DNA from: Mesorhizobium sp. ORS 3359
GTDB taxonomy: Bacteria > Pseudomonadota > Alphaproteobacteria > Rhizobiales > Rhizobiaceae
Assembly (NCBI GenBank): GCA_000824845.1
Contig: CCNC01000094.1
Coordinates: 62,001-126,000 of the forward strand
Length of the DNA stretch: 64,000 bases
Direction of reading: 5' to 3'
The number at the start of each line of letters is the position of its first letter. Position 1 is the first letter of the stretch. The translations under genes were made by a program, and so were the position numbers. The notes below the pieces were generated by a model. It ran no database searches and was not told the origin of the DNA. It saw only the letters and a program-made list of their open reading frames with translations. Positions 29,363-40,218 of this stretch are shown one piece after another.

Positions 29363-29529
29363 TTTCCGCCCGTCCGCCTGACCGGCGAACACCCGAAATC
29401 GTTGAGGGCTTGCGCTGGCGGCGCCGTTTTCCGGCGATGTCCAAGCCTGCGTCTTGACGCCGATGGACCATGCCTTTAGGCCCGTCCGGGTAAAGGGCCA
29501 TGTTCATTTCAGGCAAGGATTTCTAGTCG

Positions 29530-30216
29530 ATGGAAATATTCACTGCCACAGGCCTTTCAGCTCTCCTTCAGGTCGTCGCAATCGATCTCGCGCTCGCCGG
29601 CGACAACGCAATTGTGATTGGCCTCGCGGCCGCCGGCCTTCCGGCGGATCAGCGCAAGCGCGCCATCATTGTCGGCATCGCCGCGGCCACGGTCCTGCGC
29701 ATCGTCTTCGCCCTCATCACGCAATGGCTGCTGAGCATCGGCCCGATGCTGCTCATCGCCGGCGGGCTTCTGCTTCTGTGGGTCTGCTGGAAGATGTGGC
29801 GCGAATTGCGTGTCAGCCATGACGACGAGCGCGACGCGACCGAAGCGCTGTCGAACAGCGACTACAACAAGGACGGATCCGTCGCCGGCAAGGGAGCACG
29901 CAAGACCTTTTCGCAGGCCGCCTGGCAGATCGTCATCGCCGATGTTTCGATGTCGCTCGACAATGTGCTCGCCGTCGCCGGCGCCGCCATGAAGCATCCG
30001 ACGGTGCTGATCATCGGGCTGGCCCTTTCCATCGCCCTGATGGGTTTTGCCGCTTCCTTCGTCGCCCGGCTGCTGCATCGATATCGCTGGATCGCCTATA
30101 TCGGCCTGCTGATCATCTTGTACGTGGCGATCAACATGCTTCTCGGCGGCGCCGTGCAGCAGTTCCCCGACCATTTTGCCTTCCTGGCGCCCTGGTTCGG
30201 ATCGGACGGTCACTAG
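29530..30216 (+). CDS. TerC/YjbE-family integral membrane protein
   Basis: 228 residues with about seven hydrophobic segments. Family marks are LALAGDNAIVIGLAAAGL near residue 20 and SMSLDNVLAVAGAA near residue 145; both carry the intramembrane Asp-Asn pairs typical of TerC. Members have been linked to tellurite resistance and to manganese export during metalation of exported proteins. Ion specificity is not readable here. Confidence 0.88.
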   Translation: MEIFTATGLSALLQVVAIDLALAGDNAIVIGLAAAGLPADQRKRAIIVGIAAATVLRIVFALITQWLLSIGPMLLIAGGLLLLWVCWKMWRELRVSHDDERDATEALSNSDYNKDGSVAGKGARKTFSQAAWQIVIADVSMSLDNVLAVAGAAMKHPTVLIIGLALSIALMGFAASFVARLLHRYRWIAYIGLLIILYVAINMLLGGAVQQFPDHFAFLAPWFGSDGH

Positions 30217-30225
30217 CGCTCTTAA

Positions 30226-30325
30226 AGCATGTCTCCCGAAAGTGGGAACCGGTTTCGGGGTAAAGACATGCGTAAGATCAAAAAAGCGCATGGAGCGAAT
30301 CTGAAAGATCGCGACGCGCTTTAGG
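30226..30325. repeat. Dispersed intergenic repeat pair
   Basis: Two adjacent modules between terC and rimO. The first is GCATGTCTCCCGAAAGTGGG with ACCGGTTTCGGGG and ACATGCGTAA; its arms GCATGTC and GACATGC pair. The second is AAGCGCATGGAGCGAATC with GATCGCGACGCGCTTT; its arms AAAGCGC and GCGCTTT pair. Both are patterns I remember as common between Mesorhizobium genes. Confidence 0.6.
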
Positions 30326-30492
30326 GCGAATGTCTGACGCACGCCTCTTGTCCTGGCCGGCGGCAGGTTTGCTTCTGTGCCGAAGCGTGCTATTGCGCCG
30401 CGCGAAACGGCCAAAAGCCGCGCCGTAGATCGACCTTCAGAGCCAAAGGCTCAATCCTCGATCTCGCCTTCACCTCTTGGAAAACAAAGTTT

Positions 30493-31806
30493 ATGTCCGC
30501 CCCACGCGTCAGTTTCGTCAGTCTTGGATGTCCGAAAGCTCTCGTCGATTCCGAGCGCATCATCACGCGGCTCCGCGCCGAAGGTTATGAGATCGCGCGC
30601 AAGCATGACGGCGCCGACCTCGTCGTCGTCAACACCTGCGGCTTCCTCGATTCCGCCCGCGACGAGTCACTCAACGCCATCGGTTCCGCGCTTTCCGAAA
30701 ATGGCCGCGTCATCGTCACCGGCTGCCTCGGCGCCGAGCCGGAGGTCATCCGCGAGAAGCATCCCAATGTCCTGGCGATCACCGGCCCGCAGGCATATGA
30801 GAGCGTGATGGCGGCGGTGCACGAGGCGGCTCCGCCCAGCCACGATCCCTATGTCGATCTGCTGCCGCCACAGGGCGTGAAGCTCACGCCGCGCCACTAC
30901 GCCTATCTGAAGATTTCCGAGGGCTGCAACAACCGCTGCACCTTCTGCATCATCCCGGCGCTGCGCGGCGATCTCGTTTCGCGGCCGGCGGCGGACGTGC
31001 TGCGCGAAGCCGAAAAACTCGCCAAGGCCGGCGTCAAGGAAATCCTCGTGATCTCGCAGGACACCAGCGCCTACGGCGTCGACATCAAGTACCAGACGTC
31101 GATGTTCGGCGACCGCGAGGTGCGGGCGAAATTCCTCGACCTTGCCGAGGAGCTCGGCAAGCTCGGCATCTGGATACGCATGCATTATGTGTACCCCTAC
31201 CCGCATGTCGCCGACGTCATTCCGCTGATGGCGGAAGGAAAGATCCTGCCCTATCTCGACATCCCCTTCCAGCACGCCTCGCCGCAGGTGCTGAAGAACA
31301 TGCGGCGCCCCGCGCATGGCGAAAAGACGCTGGACCGCATCCGCGGCTGGCGCGAGGTCTGCCCGGATCTCGCCATCCGCTCCACCTTCATCGTCGGTTT
31401 CCCCGGCGAGACCGAAGACGATTTCCAGATGCTGCTCGACTGGCTGGATGAGGCCAAGATCGACCGCGCCGGCTGCTTCAAATATGAGCCGGTCAAGGGC
31501 GCGCGCTCCAACGACCTCGGGTTGGAACAGGTGCCGCAAGAGATCAAGGAAGCGCGCTGGCACCGCTTCATGCAGCGCCAGCAGAAGATTTCGGCCGCGC
31601 AGTTGGCCAAGAAAGTCGGCAAGCGCCTGCCGGTGCTGGTCGACGAGGCGCATGGCGCATCCGGCAAAGGCCGCACCAAATACGATGCGCCGGAGATCGA
31701 CGGCTCGGTCCACATCCAGTCGCGGCGGCCGCTGCGCGCCGGCGAGATCGTCACCGTCAAGATCGATCGCGCGGACGCTTACGATCTTTATGGATCGGCC
31801 GTCTGA
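30493..31806 (+). CDS. rimO: Ribosomal protein S12 methylthiotransferase RimO
   Basis: 437 residues in three parts: an N-terminal UPF0004 domain with cluster cysteines ([28 protein letters not shown]), a radical-SAM barrel with [11 protein letters not shown], and a C-terminal TRAM domain (about 372-437). It adds a methylthio group to an aspartate of ribosomal protein S12. [10 protein letters not shown] near the start distinguishes RimO from MiaB. Confidence 0.96.
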   Translation: MSAPRVSFVSLGCPKALVDSERIITRLRAEGYEIARKHDGADLVVVNTCGFLDSARDESLNAIGSALSENGRVIVTGCLGAEPEVIREKHPNVLAITGPQAYESVMAAVHEAAPPSHDPYVDLLPPQGVKLTPRHYAYLKISEGCNNRCTFCIIPALRGDLVSRPAADVLREAEKLAKAGVKEILVISQDTSAYGVDIKYQTSMFGDREVRAKFLDLAEELGKLGIWIRMHYVYPYPHVADVIPLMAEGKILPYLDIPFQHASPQVLKNMRRPAHGEKTLDRIRGWREVCPDLAIRSTFIVGFPGETEDDFQMLLDWLDEAKIDRAGCFKYEPVKGARSNDLGLEQVPQEIKEARWHRFMQRQQKISAAQLAKKVGKRLPVLVDEAHGASGKGRTKYDAPEIDGSVHIQSRRPLRAGEIVTVKIDRADAYDLYGSAV

Positions 31807-31833
31807 CGGACCGCGCGAAAAGCTGGCATTTCC

Positions 31834-31873
31834 CACGTGAAAAAGGGCGCCCTGCGGCGCCCGTTTTCACGTG
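31834..31873. terminator. Bidirectional terminator between rimO and the small minus-strand gene
   Basis: A nearly perfect long hairpin: CACGTGAAAA, GGGCGCC, a short loop, GGCGCCC and TTTTCACGTG. A-rich and T-rich edges on both sides suit termination in both directions for the convergent genes. Confidence 0.8.
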
Positions 31874-31901
31874 ATAGCCCTGCCCATTTGGCAACTCCTC
31901 G

Positions 31902-32339
31902 TCAGAGCTTCACCGCCTCGATTGCAGAGAGCGAACGGTCGATCGCCTGATCGAGAGTTTTGTCGAGGCGCGTGCCGGTTTCGATAGCTGACAACCGAGC
32001 GGCAAACCCAAGATGATAGTCGACAAACCACTCGGGGCGCGGCTCCGGCTCCGGCGGAAACGGTCCCCACCACGGCGGCAGCTTCGGGATCTTGGGTCGG
32101 GTGGGGCACCAATCGTCGAGATCGCTCACCAGCACCTTCATATCGAGCCCGCCCCGCTCGGCCACCCAAGCGCAGCGCACAAATTCCTCCGCCACCGCAG
32201 CGCCCAGTTCATGCGGCGGAAGCGGCTGCGGATTGAGTGCGACACGCGCAAGGGCGCCCTGTGGTCCGCGCGGGATAACATCGTAGATGGCGGGAAAGCG
32301 TTTCCCGATGATTGCCAGAAGCTTCTTATTCAATTGCAT
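31902..32339 (-). CDS. Hypothetical protein with LNPQPLPP motif
   Basis: 145 residues, no signal peptide or membrane segment. The motif LNPQPLPP (about residues 36-43) sits between an N-terminal basic helix and an acidic AVAEEFVRCAWVAERGG segment. A proline/tryptophan run (PKLPPWWGPFPPEPEPRP) follows, then a C-terminal helix. I remember this octapeptide from otherwise unrelated bacterial proteins of unknown function. A clean start with no overlap and an own terminator make it a likely real gene. Confidence 0.65.
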   Translation of the reverse strand: MQLNKKLLAIIGKRFPAIYDVIPRGPQGALARVALNPQPLPPHELGAAVAEEFVRCAWVAERGGLDMKVLVSDLDDWCPTRPKIPKLPPWWGPFPPEPEPRPEWFVDYHLGFAARLSAIETGTRLDKTLDQAIDRSLSAIEAVKL

Positions 32340-32663
32340 AAGACCCCCTTCTGCTGACGCTCGTCACGTCGACTGATTTGTCCAAGTTGCATGACCAGCA
32401 TAGAAGTAGAGGTCGCCGGCATATGTGAAAGTGATTACGCAAATTGCAAAAATATTACATCGACCCTGAAAATGTGCCGAAGTTTGTAAAATATGAAGCG
32501 AAATTGATCTTAACTGTCGACATGCAAGACCAGTGAGCGGCCCTTGGGAGGGCTGGCGAAAATCAGGTTTATCTCCCGGCCCACCCGCAAAAGTCCTGAT
32601 AGTCGCTCTCCAACGAAAAAGGGCGCCTAGCGGCGCCCTTCCGGTTCGAAGCGTCGCCACCGC
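32340..32663. other. AT-rich intergenic region upstream of the LNPQPLPP gene
   Basis: 324 bases between two minus-strand genes. The part at about 32395-32525 is clearly AT-richer than the window and should hold the promoter of the gene at 31902. The right end holds the terminator of the BMP binding-protein gene (32616-32640). A minus frame through it has no family resemblance. Confidence 0.4.
32616..32640 (-). terminator. Terminator after the BMP binding-protein gene
   Basis: On the minus strand AGGGCGCC, a short CTAG-containing loop, GGCGCCCT and a T-run (complement of GAAAAA at 32615-32620). It lies 23 bases past the stop of the binding-protein gene. Confidence 0.75.
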
Positions 32664-33731
32664 TTACTGCGGCAGCTTGTCGTCGACGCCCTTGACGTAG
32701 AAATTCATGCCGAGCAGCGTGCCGTCGTCGGCAACCTCGCCGTCCTTCAGCCAGGGCGAGCCGTCCTGCTTGGAGACCGGTCCGGTGAAGGGGTTCCAGC
32801 CGCCGGCGATTTTCTTCGTGGTCGCCTCCGCCATAGCCTTCACGTCGTCGGGCATGTTGGTGAAGGGCGCGAGCTTGACGGCGCCGTCCTTGATGCCGAG
32901 CCACACATTGTCCGGCTTCCAGGTGCCGTCGAGAGCCGCCTGCACACGGCTGATGTAGTAGGGACCCCATTCGTCCGTGAGCGAGGTGAGCTGCGCGTTC
33001 GGCGCGAACTTGATCATGTCCGACGACTGGCCGAAGCCGTGCAGCTTGCGCTCCTCGGCGACCTGCAGCGCGGCGGTGGAATCGGTGTGCTGCACGATGA
33101 TGTCGGCGCCCTGGTCGAACAGCGCCTTGGCGGCGTCGGCTTCCTTGCCCGGATCGAACCAGGAATTCACCCACACGATCTTGACCTTGAAGTCGGGATT
33201 GACCGACTGCGCGCCGAGCATGAAGGAGTTGATGCCCATCACCACTTCCGGGATCGGGAAGGAGACGATGTAGCCGGCAAGGCCCTTCTTCGATTCCTTG
33301 GCCGCTATCTGGCCGAGCACGTAGCGGCCTTCATAGAAGCGGGCGTTGTAGATGCCGAGATTCTTGCCGGTCTTGAAGCCGGTGGCATGTTCGAACATCA
33401 CCTTGGGGAACTTCTTCGCGACCTTCACTTCGGCGTCCATGAAGCCGAAGGAAGTGCCGAAGATGATCTTGCAATTCTCGCGCGCCAGGCGCTCGAAGGC
33501 GCGGTCGGCGTCGGGGCCTTCCGAGACGTTTTCGAGATAGGCGGTCTCGACCTTGTCGCCCAGCGCCTTCTCGACCTCGAGCCGGCCCTGGTCGTGCTGG
33601 TACGAATAGCCGAAGTCGCCGATCGGACCCGTATAGACCCAGCAGGCCTTCAGCTTGCCGGCCGCCTCGGCGGTCGCCGCCAGCGACAGGGCCGCAGCCG
33701 TGGTCATCAATGCAATAAGCAGTTTTTTCAT
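32664..33731 (-). CDS. BMP-family ABC transporter substrate-binding protein
   Basis: 355 residues with a signal peptide (MKKLLIALMTTAAALSLAATAEAA). The Bmp/Med-type domain is seen in KACWVYTGPIGDFGYSYQHDQGRLEVEKAL, ENCKIIFGTSFGFMDA, GYIVSFPIPEVVMGINSFMLGA and GADIIVQHTDSTAALQVAEE. Characterised relatives bind nucleosides or purines. With the two permeases and the double ATPase upstream it completes an importer; gene order on the minus strand is ATPase, permease, permease, binding protein. Confidence 0.92.
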   Translation of the reverse strand: MKKLLIALMTTAAALSLAATAEAAGKLKACWVYTGPIGDFGYSYQHDQGRLEVEKALGDKVETAYLENVSEGPDADRAFERLARENCKIIFGTSFGFMDAEVKVAKKFPKVMFEHATGFKTGKNLGIYNARFYEGRYVLGQIAAKESKKGLAGYIVSFPIPEVVMGINSFMLGAQSVNPDFKVKIVWVNSWFDPGKEADAAKALFDQGADIIVQHTDSTAALQVAEERKLHGFGQSSDMIKFAPNAQLTSLTDEWGPYYISRVQAALDGTWKPDNVWLGIKDGAVKLAPFTNMPDDVKAMAEATTKKIAGGWNPFTGPVSKQDGSPWLKDGEVADDGTLLGMNFYVKGVDDKLPQ

Positions 33732-33782
33732 TGTGTTACCTCTCTGAGTTAAGCCTTGGAGCTTCCCGTCTTTTTGTTGTTG

Positions 33783-34703
33783 TCAACGATCCGGAACGAA
33801 TGGCTGCCCCAACGAAGCCGGCGTGTTCATCATCGTCAGCCGCTTGTTGCGCGAGATTAGAACGAGAACCACGATGGTTGCCAGATAGGGCAGCGAAGAA
33901 AGAAACTGCGACGGCACCGGAATGCCAAAAGCCTGTGCATGAAGCTGGCCGATCCACACCGCGCCGAAGATGTAGGCGCCTGCCAGCACCCGCCACGGAC
34001 GCCAGGATGCGAACACCACCAGCGCCAGCGCGATCCAGCCGCGGCCCGCGCTCATGTTCTCCACCCATTGCGGCGTGTAGACCAGCGACAAATGCCCGCC
34101 GGCAAGGCCGGCGCAGGCGCCACCGAAGATCACCGCCAGGTACCGGTAGCGGAAGACCTTGATGCCCAGCGCATGCGCCGACGTATGGCTGTCGCCGATC
34201 GAGCGAAGCGTAAGCCCCGTGCGCGTCCTGAACAGGAACCACATGACCGCCGCGGTCAGCGCGATCGAGATGTAGAAGACCGGATCCTGGCCGAAGATCA
34301 GCCTGCCGACGACCGGTATCGAGCTGATCACCGGGATATCGAGATTGGGCAGTCTCACGCCCGGCTGACCGACGAAGCTGGTGCCGATCATGCCGGAAAG
34401 GCCGAGGCCGAGCAGCGTCAGCGACAGGCCGGTCGCCACCTGGTTGGTCGCGAGCGACAGCGTCATGACGGCGAACAGCAGCGAGAACAGCGCGCCGACG
34501 ATGATTGCGGCGAGCAGGCCGATCCACGGTGACCCGGTGAGATAGCCGGCGCCGAAGCCGCCGACGGCGCCCATGATCATCATGCCCTCGACGCCGAGAT
34601 TGAGCACGCCCGAGCGCTCGACGACCAGTTCGCCGATCGCCGCGATCAGCAGCGGCGTCGCGGCGGTCGCAATGGTCAAAAGGATGTTGACGGTGATGTC
34701 CAT
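33783..34703 (-). CDS. ABC transporter permease, BMP/nucleoside type (second subunit)
   Basis: 306 residues with about eight to ten hydrophobic segments. Landmarks are GELVVERSGVLNLGVEGMMIMGA near residue 25, as in YufQ/NupQ-type permeases, and the cytoplasmic loop TGLTLRSIGDSHTSAHALGIKV that contacts the ATPase. It overlaps the end of the first permease gene by one base. Confidence 0.92.
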   Translation of the reverse strand: MDITVNILLTIATAATPLLIAAIGELVVERSGVLNLGVEGMMIMGAVGGFGAGYLTGSPWIGLLAAIIVGALFSLLFAVMTLSLATNQVATGLSLTLLGLGLSGMIGTSFVGQPGVRLPNLDIPVISSIPVVGRLIFGQDPVFYISIALTAAVMWFLFRTRTGLTLRSIGDSHTSAHALGIKVFRYRYLAVIFGGACAGLAGGHLSLVYTPQWVENMSAGRGWIALALVVFASWRPWRVLAGAYIFGAVWIGQLHAQAFGIPVPSQFLSSLPYLATIVVLVLISRNKRLTMMNTPASLGQPFVPDR

Positions 34704-35826
34704 CAGCGTGCCTCCTCGAGCTTGGGCGCTGCATCGAGCTTCGCGGCGTTCGGCTTCATCAGCGCCACGCCGATCAGGCGAATGCGGTAGTGGATGAGCG
34801 TGTCGCAGCCGAGCACGAAGAACAGAAGCATGCCCTGGAACACGCGCGCCACCTTGTCGGAGATGCCGAGCGCGCTCTGCACCGCCTCACCGCCAAGATA
34901 GGTCAGCGCCAGCACAAGGCCCGCGGCCACGATCCCCAGCGGATTGAGCCTGCCGAGGAAGGCGACGATGATGGCGGTGAAGCCGTAACCGGGCGAGATC
35001 ACCGGCTGCAATTGGCCGATGGCGCCGGAAACTTCCGAAATGCCCGCCAGACCGGCCAGCGCGCCGGACAGAAGGAAGGTGAAGAACACCATCCGGTTCA
35101 AGCCGAAGCCGGCAAAGCGCCCTGCCCTTGGGCTGGAACCCAGAACGCGCACCTCGAAGCCTTTCAGCATGCGGCTCATCATCAGCCAGATCGCTACGGC
35201 GGCGACCAGGGCGAAGACGAAGCCCCAATTGGCGCGGCCGGCATCGGGCATCAGCTCCGGCAGCACCGCGGAATCGCCGAACTGGATGGTCTGCGGGAAG
35301 CCATGGCCTTGCGGGTCACGCCATGGGCCGCGCACCAGCCAGTCGAGGAAAAGCTGCGCGACATAGACCAGCATCAGACTGGTCAGGATCTCATTGGTGC
35401 TGAAGCGGGTCTTCAAAAACGCCGGGATCGATGCGTAGAGGGCGCCGCCGACCATGCCGAGCAAGAGCATCAGCGGGATCACCAGTGGGCCCTCGAATTG
35501 CGGGAACAGCACCGGAATGATGGACCCAAAGATCGCGCCGAAGATGAACTGGCCTTCGGCGCCGATGTTCCAGATGTTGGCCTTGTAGCAGACCGACAGT
35601 CCGACCGCGATCAGGATGAGGGGCGCCGCCTTGATGGCCAGCTCGTGCAACTGCCAGACTTCGCTGATCGGCTGGATGAAATAGATGTTGAATGCATCCA
35701 GCGGATTGACGCCGAGCAAGGCGAACATGATAGCGCCGGCGATCATCGTCAGCGCGAAGGCAATGAACGGCGACAGCACAGAAAACAGCGCCGAGCGCTG
35801 CGGACGTTTGACCAGTTCGATGCGCA

Positions 35827-35830
<4 letters not shown>
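34703..35830 (-). CDS. ABC transporter permease, BMP/nucleoside type (first subunit)
   Basis: 375 residues. Landmarks are the cluster KANIWNIGAEGQFIFGAIFGS of the YufP/NupP type, TRFSTNEILTSLMLVYVAQ and the loop FEVRVLGSSPRAGRFAGF. About ten membrane segments. It overlaps the ATPase stop by 4 bases, so the two are translationally coupled. Confidence 0.92.
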
Positions 35831-37404
<1,574 letters not shown>

Positions 37405-37599
37405 CCGGCTTCCCGGATATGTTCTGTGTTCCCGAAAGCATGGTATGCGCGGCCGGCTCCCATCGGAAAGCAGCACCCAACTTGAAAGAGCTTCAAGAAT
37501 TTCAGCGGAAACTCAAGGGCTAAGATAGACCTCTTGAGAACAGTAGCAAATCCGCATCGCGTTTCAGGGAAGCCGTGCCTTCGGGCACGGCAAGCCGCT

Positions 37600-37675
37600 G
37601 AAAAACAGGGCAGTTGCCTAAGGTATAACGCCGAAAAGTGCGAGGCGGTTTTCGGACGACATCATGCTCTAGGGA
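37600..37675. repeat. Dispersed intergenic repeat, partial
   Basis: The end of this block (CGAAAAGTGCGAGGCGGTTTTCGG then ACATCATGCTCTAG) repeats the right half of the element at 2606-2657. It fills the gap between the quinone oxidoreductase and the ABC operon. Confidence 0.5.
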
Positions 37676-38646
37676 ATGAGGACGGTCGTTCCCGTCGTCT
37701 TGCGGGCTTCGAGATCGGCTTGCGCCTTTCCTGCGTCCTTCAGTGAATAGCGCTGGTTGATCTTGATCTCGACGGCGCCGCTCTTGACCACATCGAAGAG
37801 CGCCTCGGCCGACGCTACCAGATCCTCGCGCTTGGCGTTGTAGACGAAGAGCGTCGGCCGAGTCGCGAAAAGCGAGCCTTTCTGGGCGAGAAGCGATATC
37901 GGGAAAGGCGGGACCGGCCCCGACGACGAGCCGAAGCTGACGAACATGCCGAGCGGCCGCAGGCAATCGAGCGAGGCGGGAAAAGTATCGGCGCCGACGG
38001 AATCGTAGACGACGTCGCATTTTCTCCCGCCGGTGAGCGCCGCGACGCCGGCGACGAAATCCTGCTCCTTGTAGTTGATGACATGATCGAAGCCATGCGC
38101 CCGCGCGAGCTCGATCTTGTCGGAAGAACTCGCGGTGCCGATCACGGTCGCGCCGAGATGCTTTGCCCATTGGCCGAGGATAAGGCCGACACCGCCGGCG
38201 GCCGCATGGTAGAGGATCGTGTCGCCGGCCTTGACCGGGAAGGTTCGACGCAAGAGGTATTCCGCCGTCATGCCCTTCAGCATCATCGCCGCCGCCTGCT
38301 CGTCGCTGATGCCGTCCGGCACCTTGACCACGCGGTCGGCTGCGATCACGCGCTGCTCGCTATAAGCGCCGACATTGACGGCATACGCGATGCGGTCGCC
38401 TGGCTTCAGCCAGTCAACGCCGGCGCCGAGCGCCAGCACGACGCCCGCCGCCTCGCTGCCGGGGATCAGGGGAAAACCACCCGGGGGCGGATAAAGCCCC
38501 GAGCGGTAGTAGACGTCGATGAAGTTCAGGCCGATCGCCGTGTGCCGGATCAGGATCTGGCCTTCTCCCGGCTGGCCGGGATCGGCATCCTCGTAAGCCA
38601 GGACTTCGGGACCGCCATTGGCGTGAATGCGGATTGCCTTGGACAT
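37669..38646 (-). CDS. NADPH:quinone oxidoreductase (MDR family, zinc-free)
   Basis: 325 residues of the medium-chain reductase family, quinone oxidoreductase branch: VLAYEDADPGQPGEGQILIRHTAIGLNFIDVYYRSGLYP at the N-terminus (read in pieces), PGSEAAGVV, and the NADPH-binding AAAGGVGLILGQWAKHLGATVIGTASS. No zinc-binding cysteines. It reduces quinones by one or two electrons with NADPH; the real substrate is unknown. It stands alone. Confidence 0.9.
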   Translation of the reverse strand: MSKAIRIHANGGPEVLAYEDADPGQPGEGQILIRHTAIGLNFIDVYYRSGLYPPPGGFPLIPGSEAAGVVLALGAGVDWLKPGDRIAYAVNVGAYSEQRVIAADRVVKVPDGISDEQAAAMMLKGMTAEYLLRRTFPVKAGDTILYHAAAGGVGLILGQWAKHLGATVIGTASSSDKIELARAHGFDHVINYKEQDFVAGVAALTGGRKCDVVYDSVGADTFPASLDCLRPLGMFVSFGSSSGPVPPFPISLLAQKGSLFATRPTLFVYNAKREDLVASAEALFDVVKSGAVEIKINQRYSLKDAGKAQADLEARKTTGTTVLIP

Positions 38647-38776
38647 CGCTCAACTCTCTGAAGGGTACGTAAACTGGAGCATGAGCCCGAAATGGCCAGC
38701 CGATGTTCGGAAGATCATGCGCCGATAGACAGCTAGGTTAGGATGACCATTCGAGCAAAAATATCCTGATCCAGGA

Positions 38777-39595
38777 TCAGGACTTCCTGGCGCCCAGACT
38801 GGGGAACATCTGCATGATGCCCCCGATACAGGCAAGATAGAGGCCGGTGATGGTGATGCCGATCTTGGTGAAGTCGCTGACCTGCTCTCCCAGCACGCCG
38901 ATCTTGTCATAGAAGGCGGCAAGCGCTGCCTGCGCCAGCGCCAGCGCGCCGAAGGCGCACCACAAAAGCGTCATGCCGAGATTGACCGGCCTCAGCCGCA
39001 CGACGCGCACCGGATGGATGAAGTTGATCGGCAGGAAGGTCAAAATACCGGCAACCACCACCACGGCGAACGATACCCATTGCCCCGGCTCGATGACGAA
39101 CAGCGTGAACACCACCATGTTCCAGACGACAGGGAAGCCTTTGAAGAAGTTCTCCTTCGTCTTCATGCCGGTGTCGGCGTAATAGATCGCGCTGGAGACG
39201 ACGATGATGGCCGCCGACAGGAAGGAGAGGTTCTCGCCCATGAAGCCGCGCTGATAGAGTGCGAAGGCCGGGATGAGCACGTAGGTGACGTAGTCGATGA
39301 TGTTGTCGAGGAGTTCTCCCGACCATGTCGGCAGGATTTCCTTGACCTCGAGCTTCCTGGCGATCGGGCCGTCGATGCCGTCGACGAACAGCGCCAGCCC
39401 CAGCCACCAGAACATCGCCGTCCAGCGTTCCTCGCTCGCCGCCACCAGCGACAGGAAGGCCAGGAACGACCCTGACGCGGTCAGCAGATGGACGGAGAAC
39501 GCGCGCGCCTGTGGCCACGTCACCTTCTTCTTCGGCAACGGGATCCGCTGCGCGATCTTCTTCGCCGCTTTCCTGGCCGTTGTGTTCTTGCTCAC
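38777..39595 (-). CDS. pcs: Phosphatidylcholine synthase
   Basis: 272 residues from a GTG at 39595 whose bases overlap the stop of the DUF1326 gene (GTGA); a longer frame upstream has no homology. About eight membrane helices. The CDP-alcohol phosphotransferase motif is present as DGIDGPIARKLEV followed by GELLDNIIDYVTY, giving DGx2ARx8Gx3Dx3D. Pcs condenses choline with CDP-diacylglycerol directly, a pathway found in rhizobia and other host-associated bacteria; phosphatidylcholine matters in symbiosis. Confidence 0.93.
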   Translation of the reverse strand: MSKNTTARKAAKKIAQRIPLPKKKVTWPQARAFSVHLLTASGSFLAFLSLVAASEERWTAMFWWLGLALFVDGIDGPIARKLEVKEILPTWSGELLDNIIDYVTYVLIPAFALYQRGFMGENLSFLSAAIIVVSSAIYYADTGMKTKENFFKGFPVVWNMVVFTLFVIEPGQWVSFAVVVVAGILTFLPINFIHPVRVVRLRPVNLGMTLLWCAFGALALAQAALAAFYDKIGVLGEQVSDFTKIGITITGLYLACIGGIMQMFPSLGARKS

Positions 39596-40206
39596 GGTCC
39601 CCGCCAGTCCAGCTTGCAGATTTCGGCCGATCGGCCGGCGAAATTCCAGTTGCGGCCGAAGGCGCGCATCTTGCTCTTGTCGGACTTCGCCACGATGATT
39701 TCCGGCGCGATCCAATATTCGGAATTGGTGATCACCGTATCCTTCTCACGGTCCTTGCCGGGGATCGGCGTCACCGCGCCGTCGATGATCTTCGGTATCT
39801 GGAAGACGCGCGTCCTGTCACGCGTCTCATAGGTGATCGGCACCTGCTCGACGCCGAGGAATTTCCCGACGAGGATCGACAGCAGCGAGGTGGTGCCGCC
39901 GGCCTTGCCCGTGAAGATCTTGGTCAGCGCTTTGACCGCATAAACTGACGCCCGCTTGTCGATGAACAGTCCGGCGCTCCAGTTGCCGCGGCTCATATAG
40001 CCGGGGATTTCCATGACCAGGCCGAGATTGAGACCCGAAAGGTCGACTTCGCCGAAATGGCCGGCATCGATGCGGAAGCCTGCCCAGGTCTGGCAGTAGC
40101 CTTCCGTCGGCGGGTGGCTGCCGAGCGACAGCACGCAGGGGCAGAAAACCGTGCAATTGCAGGAGAGTACCAGCTCCCCTTTCATCGCCCAGCTTTGGTC
40201 GGTCAT
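39592..40206 (-). CDS. DUF1326-type cysteine-rich protein
   Basis: 204 residues, no signal peptide. The N-terminal cluster SCNCTVFCPCVLSLG (four cysteines) is the family hallmark and suggests metal or redox binding. The rest includes WAGFRIDAGHFGEVDLSGLN and YWIAPEIIVAKSDKS. Function is unknown. It lies between the DUF2182 gene (13 bases) and pcs (4-base overlap). Confidence 0.8.
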   Translation of the reverse strand: MTDQSWAMKGELVLSCNCTVFCPCVLSLGSHPPTEGYCQTWAGFRIDAGHFGEVDLSGLNLGLVMEIPGYMSRGNWSAGLFIDKRASVYAVKALTKIFTGKAGGTTSLLSILVGKFLGVEQVPITYETRDRTRVFQIPKIIDGAVTPIPGKDREKDTVITNSEYWIAPEIIVAKSDKSKMRAFGRNWNFAGRSAEICKLDWRGP

Positions 40207-40218
40207 CGAATTCTCCCC

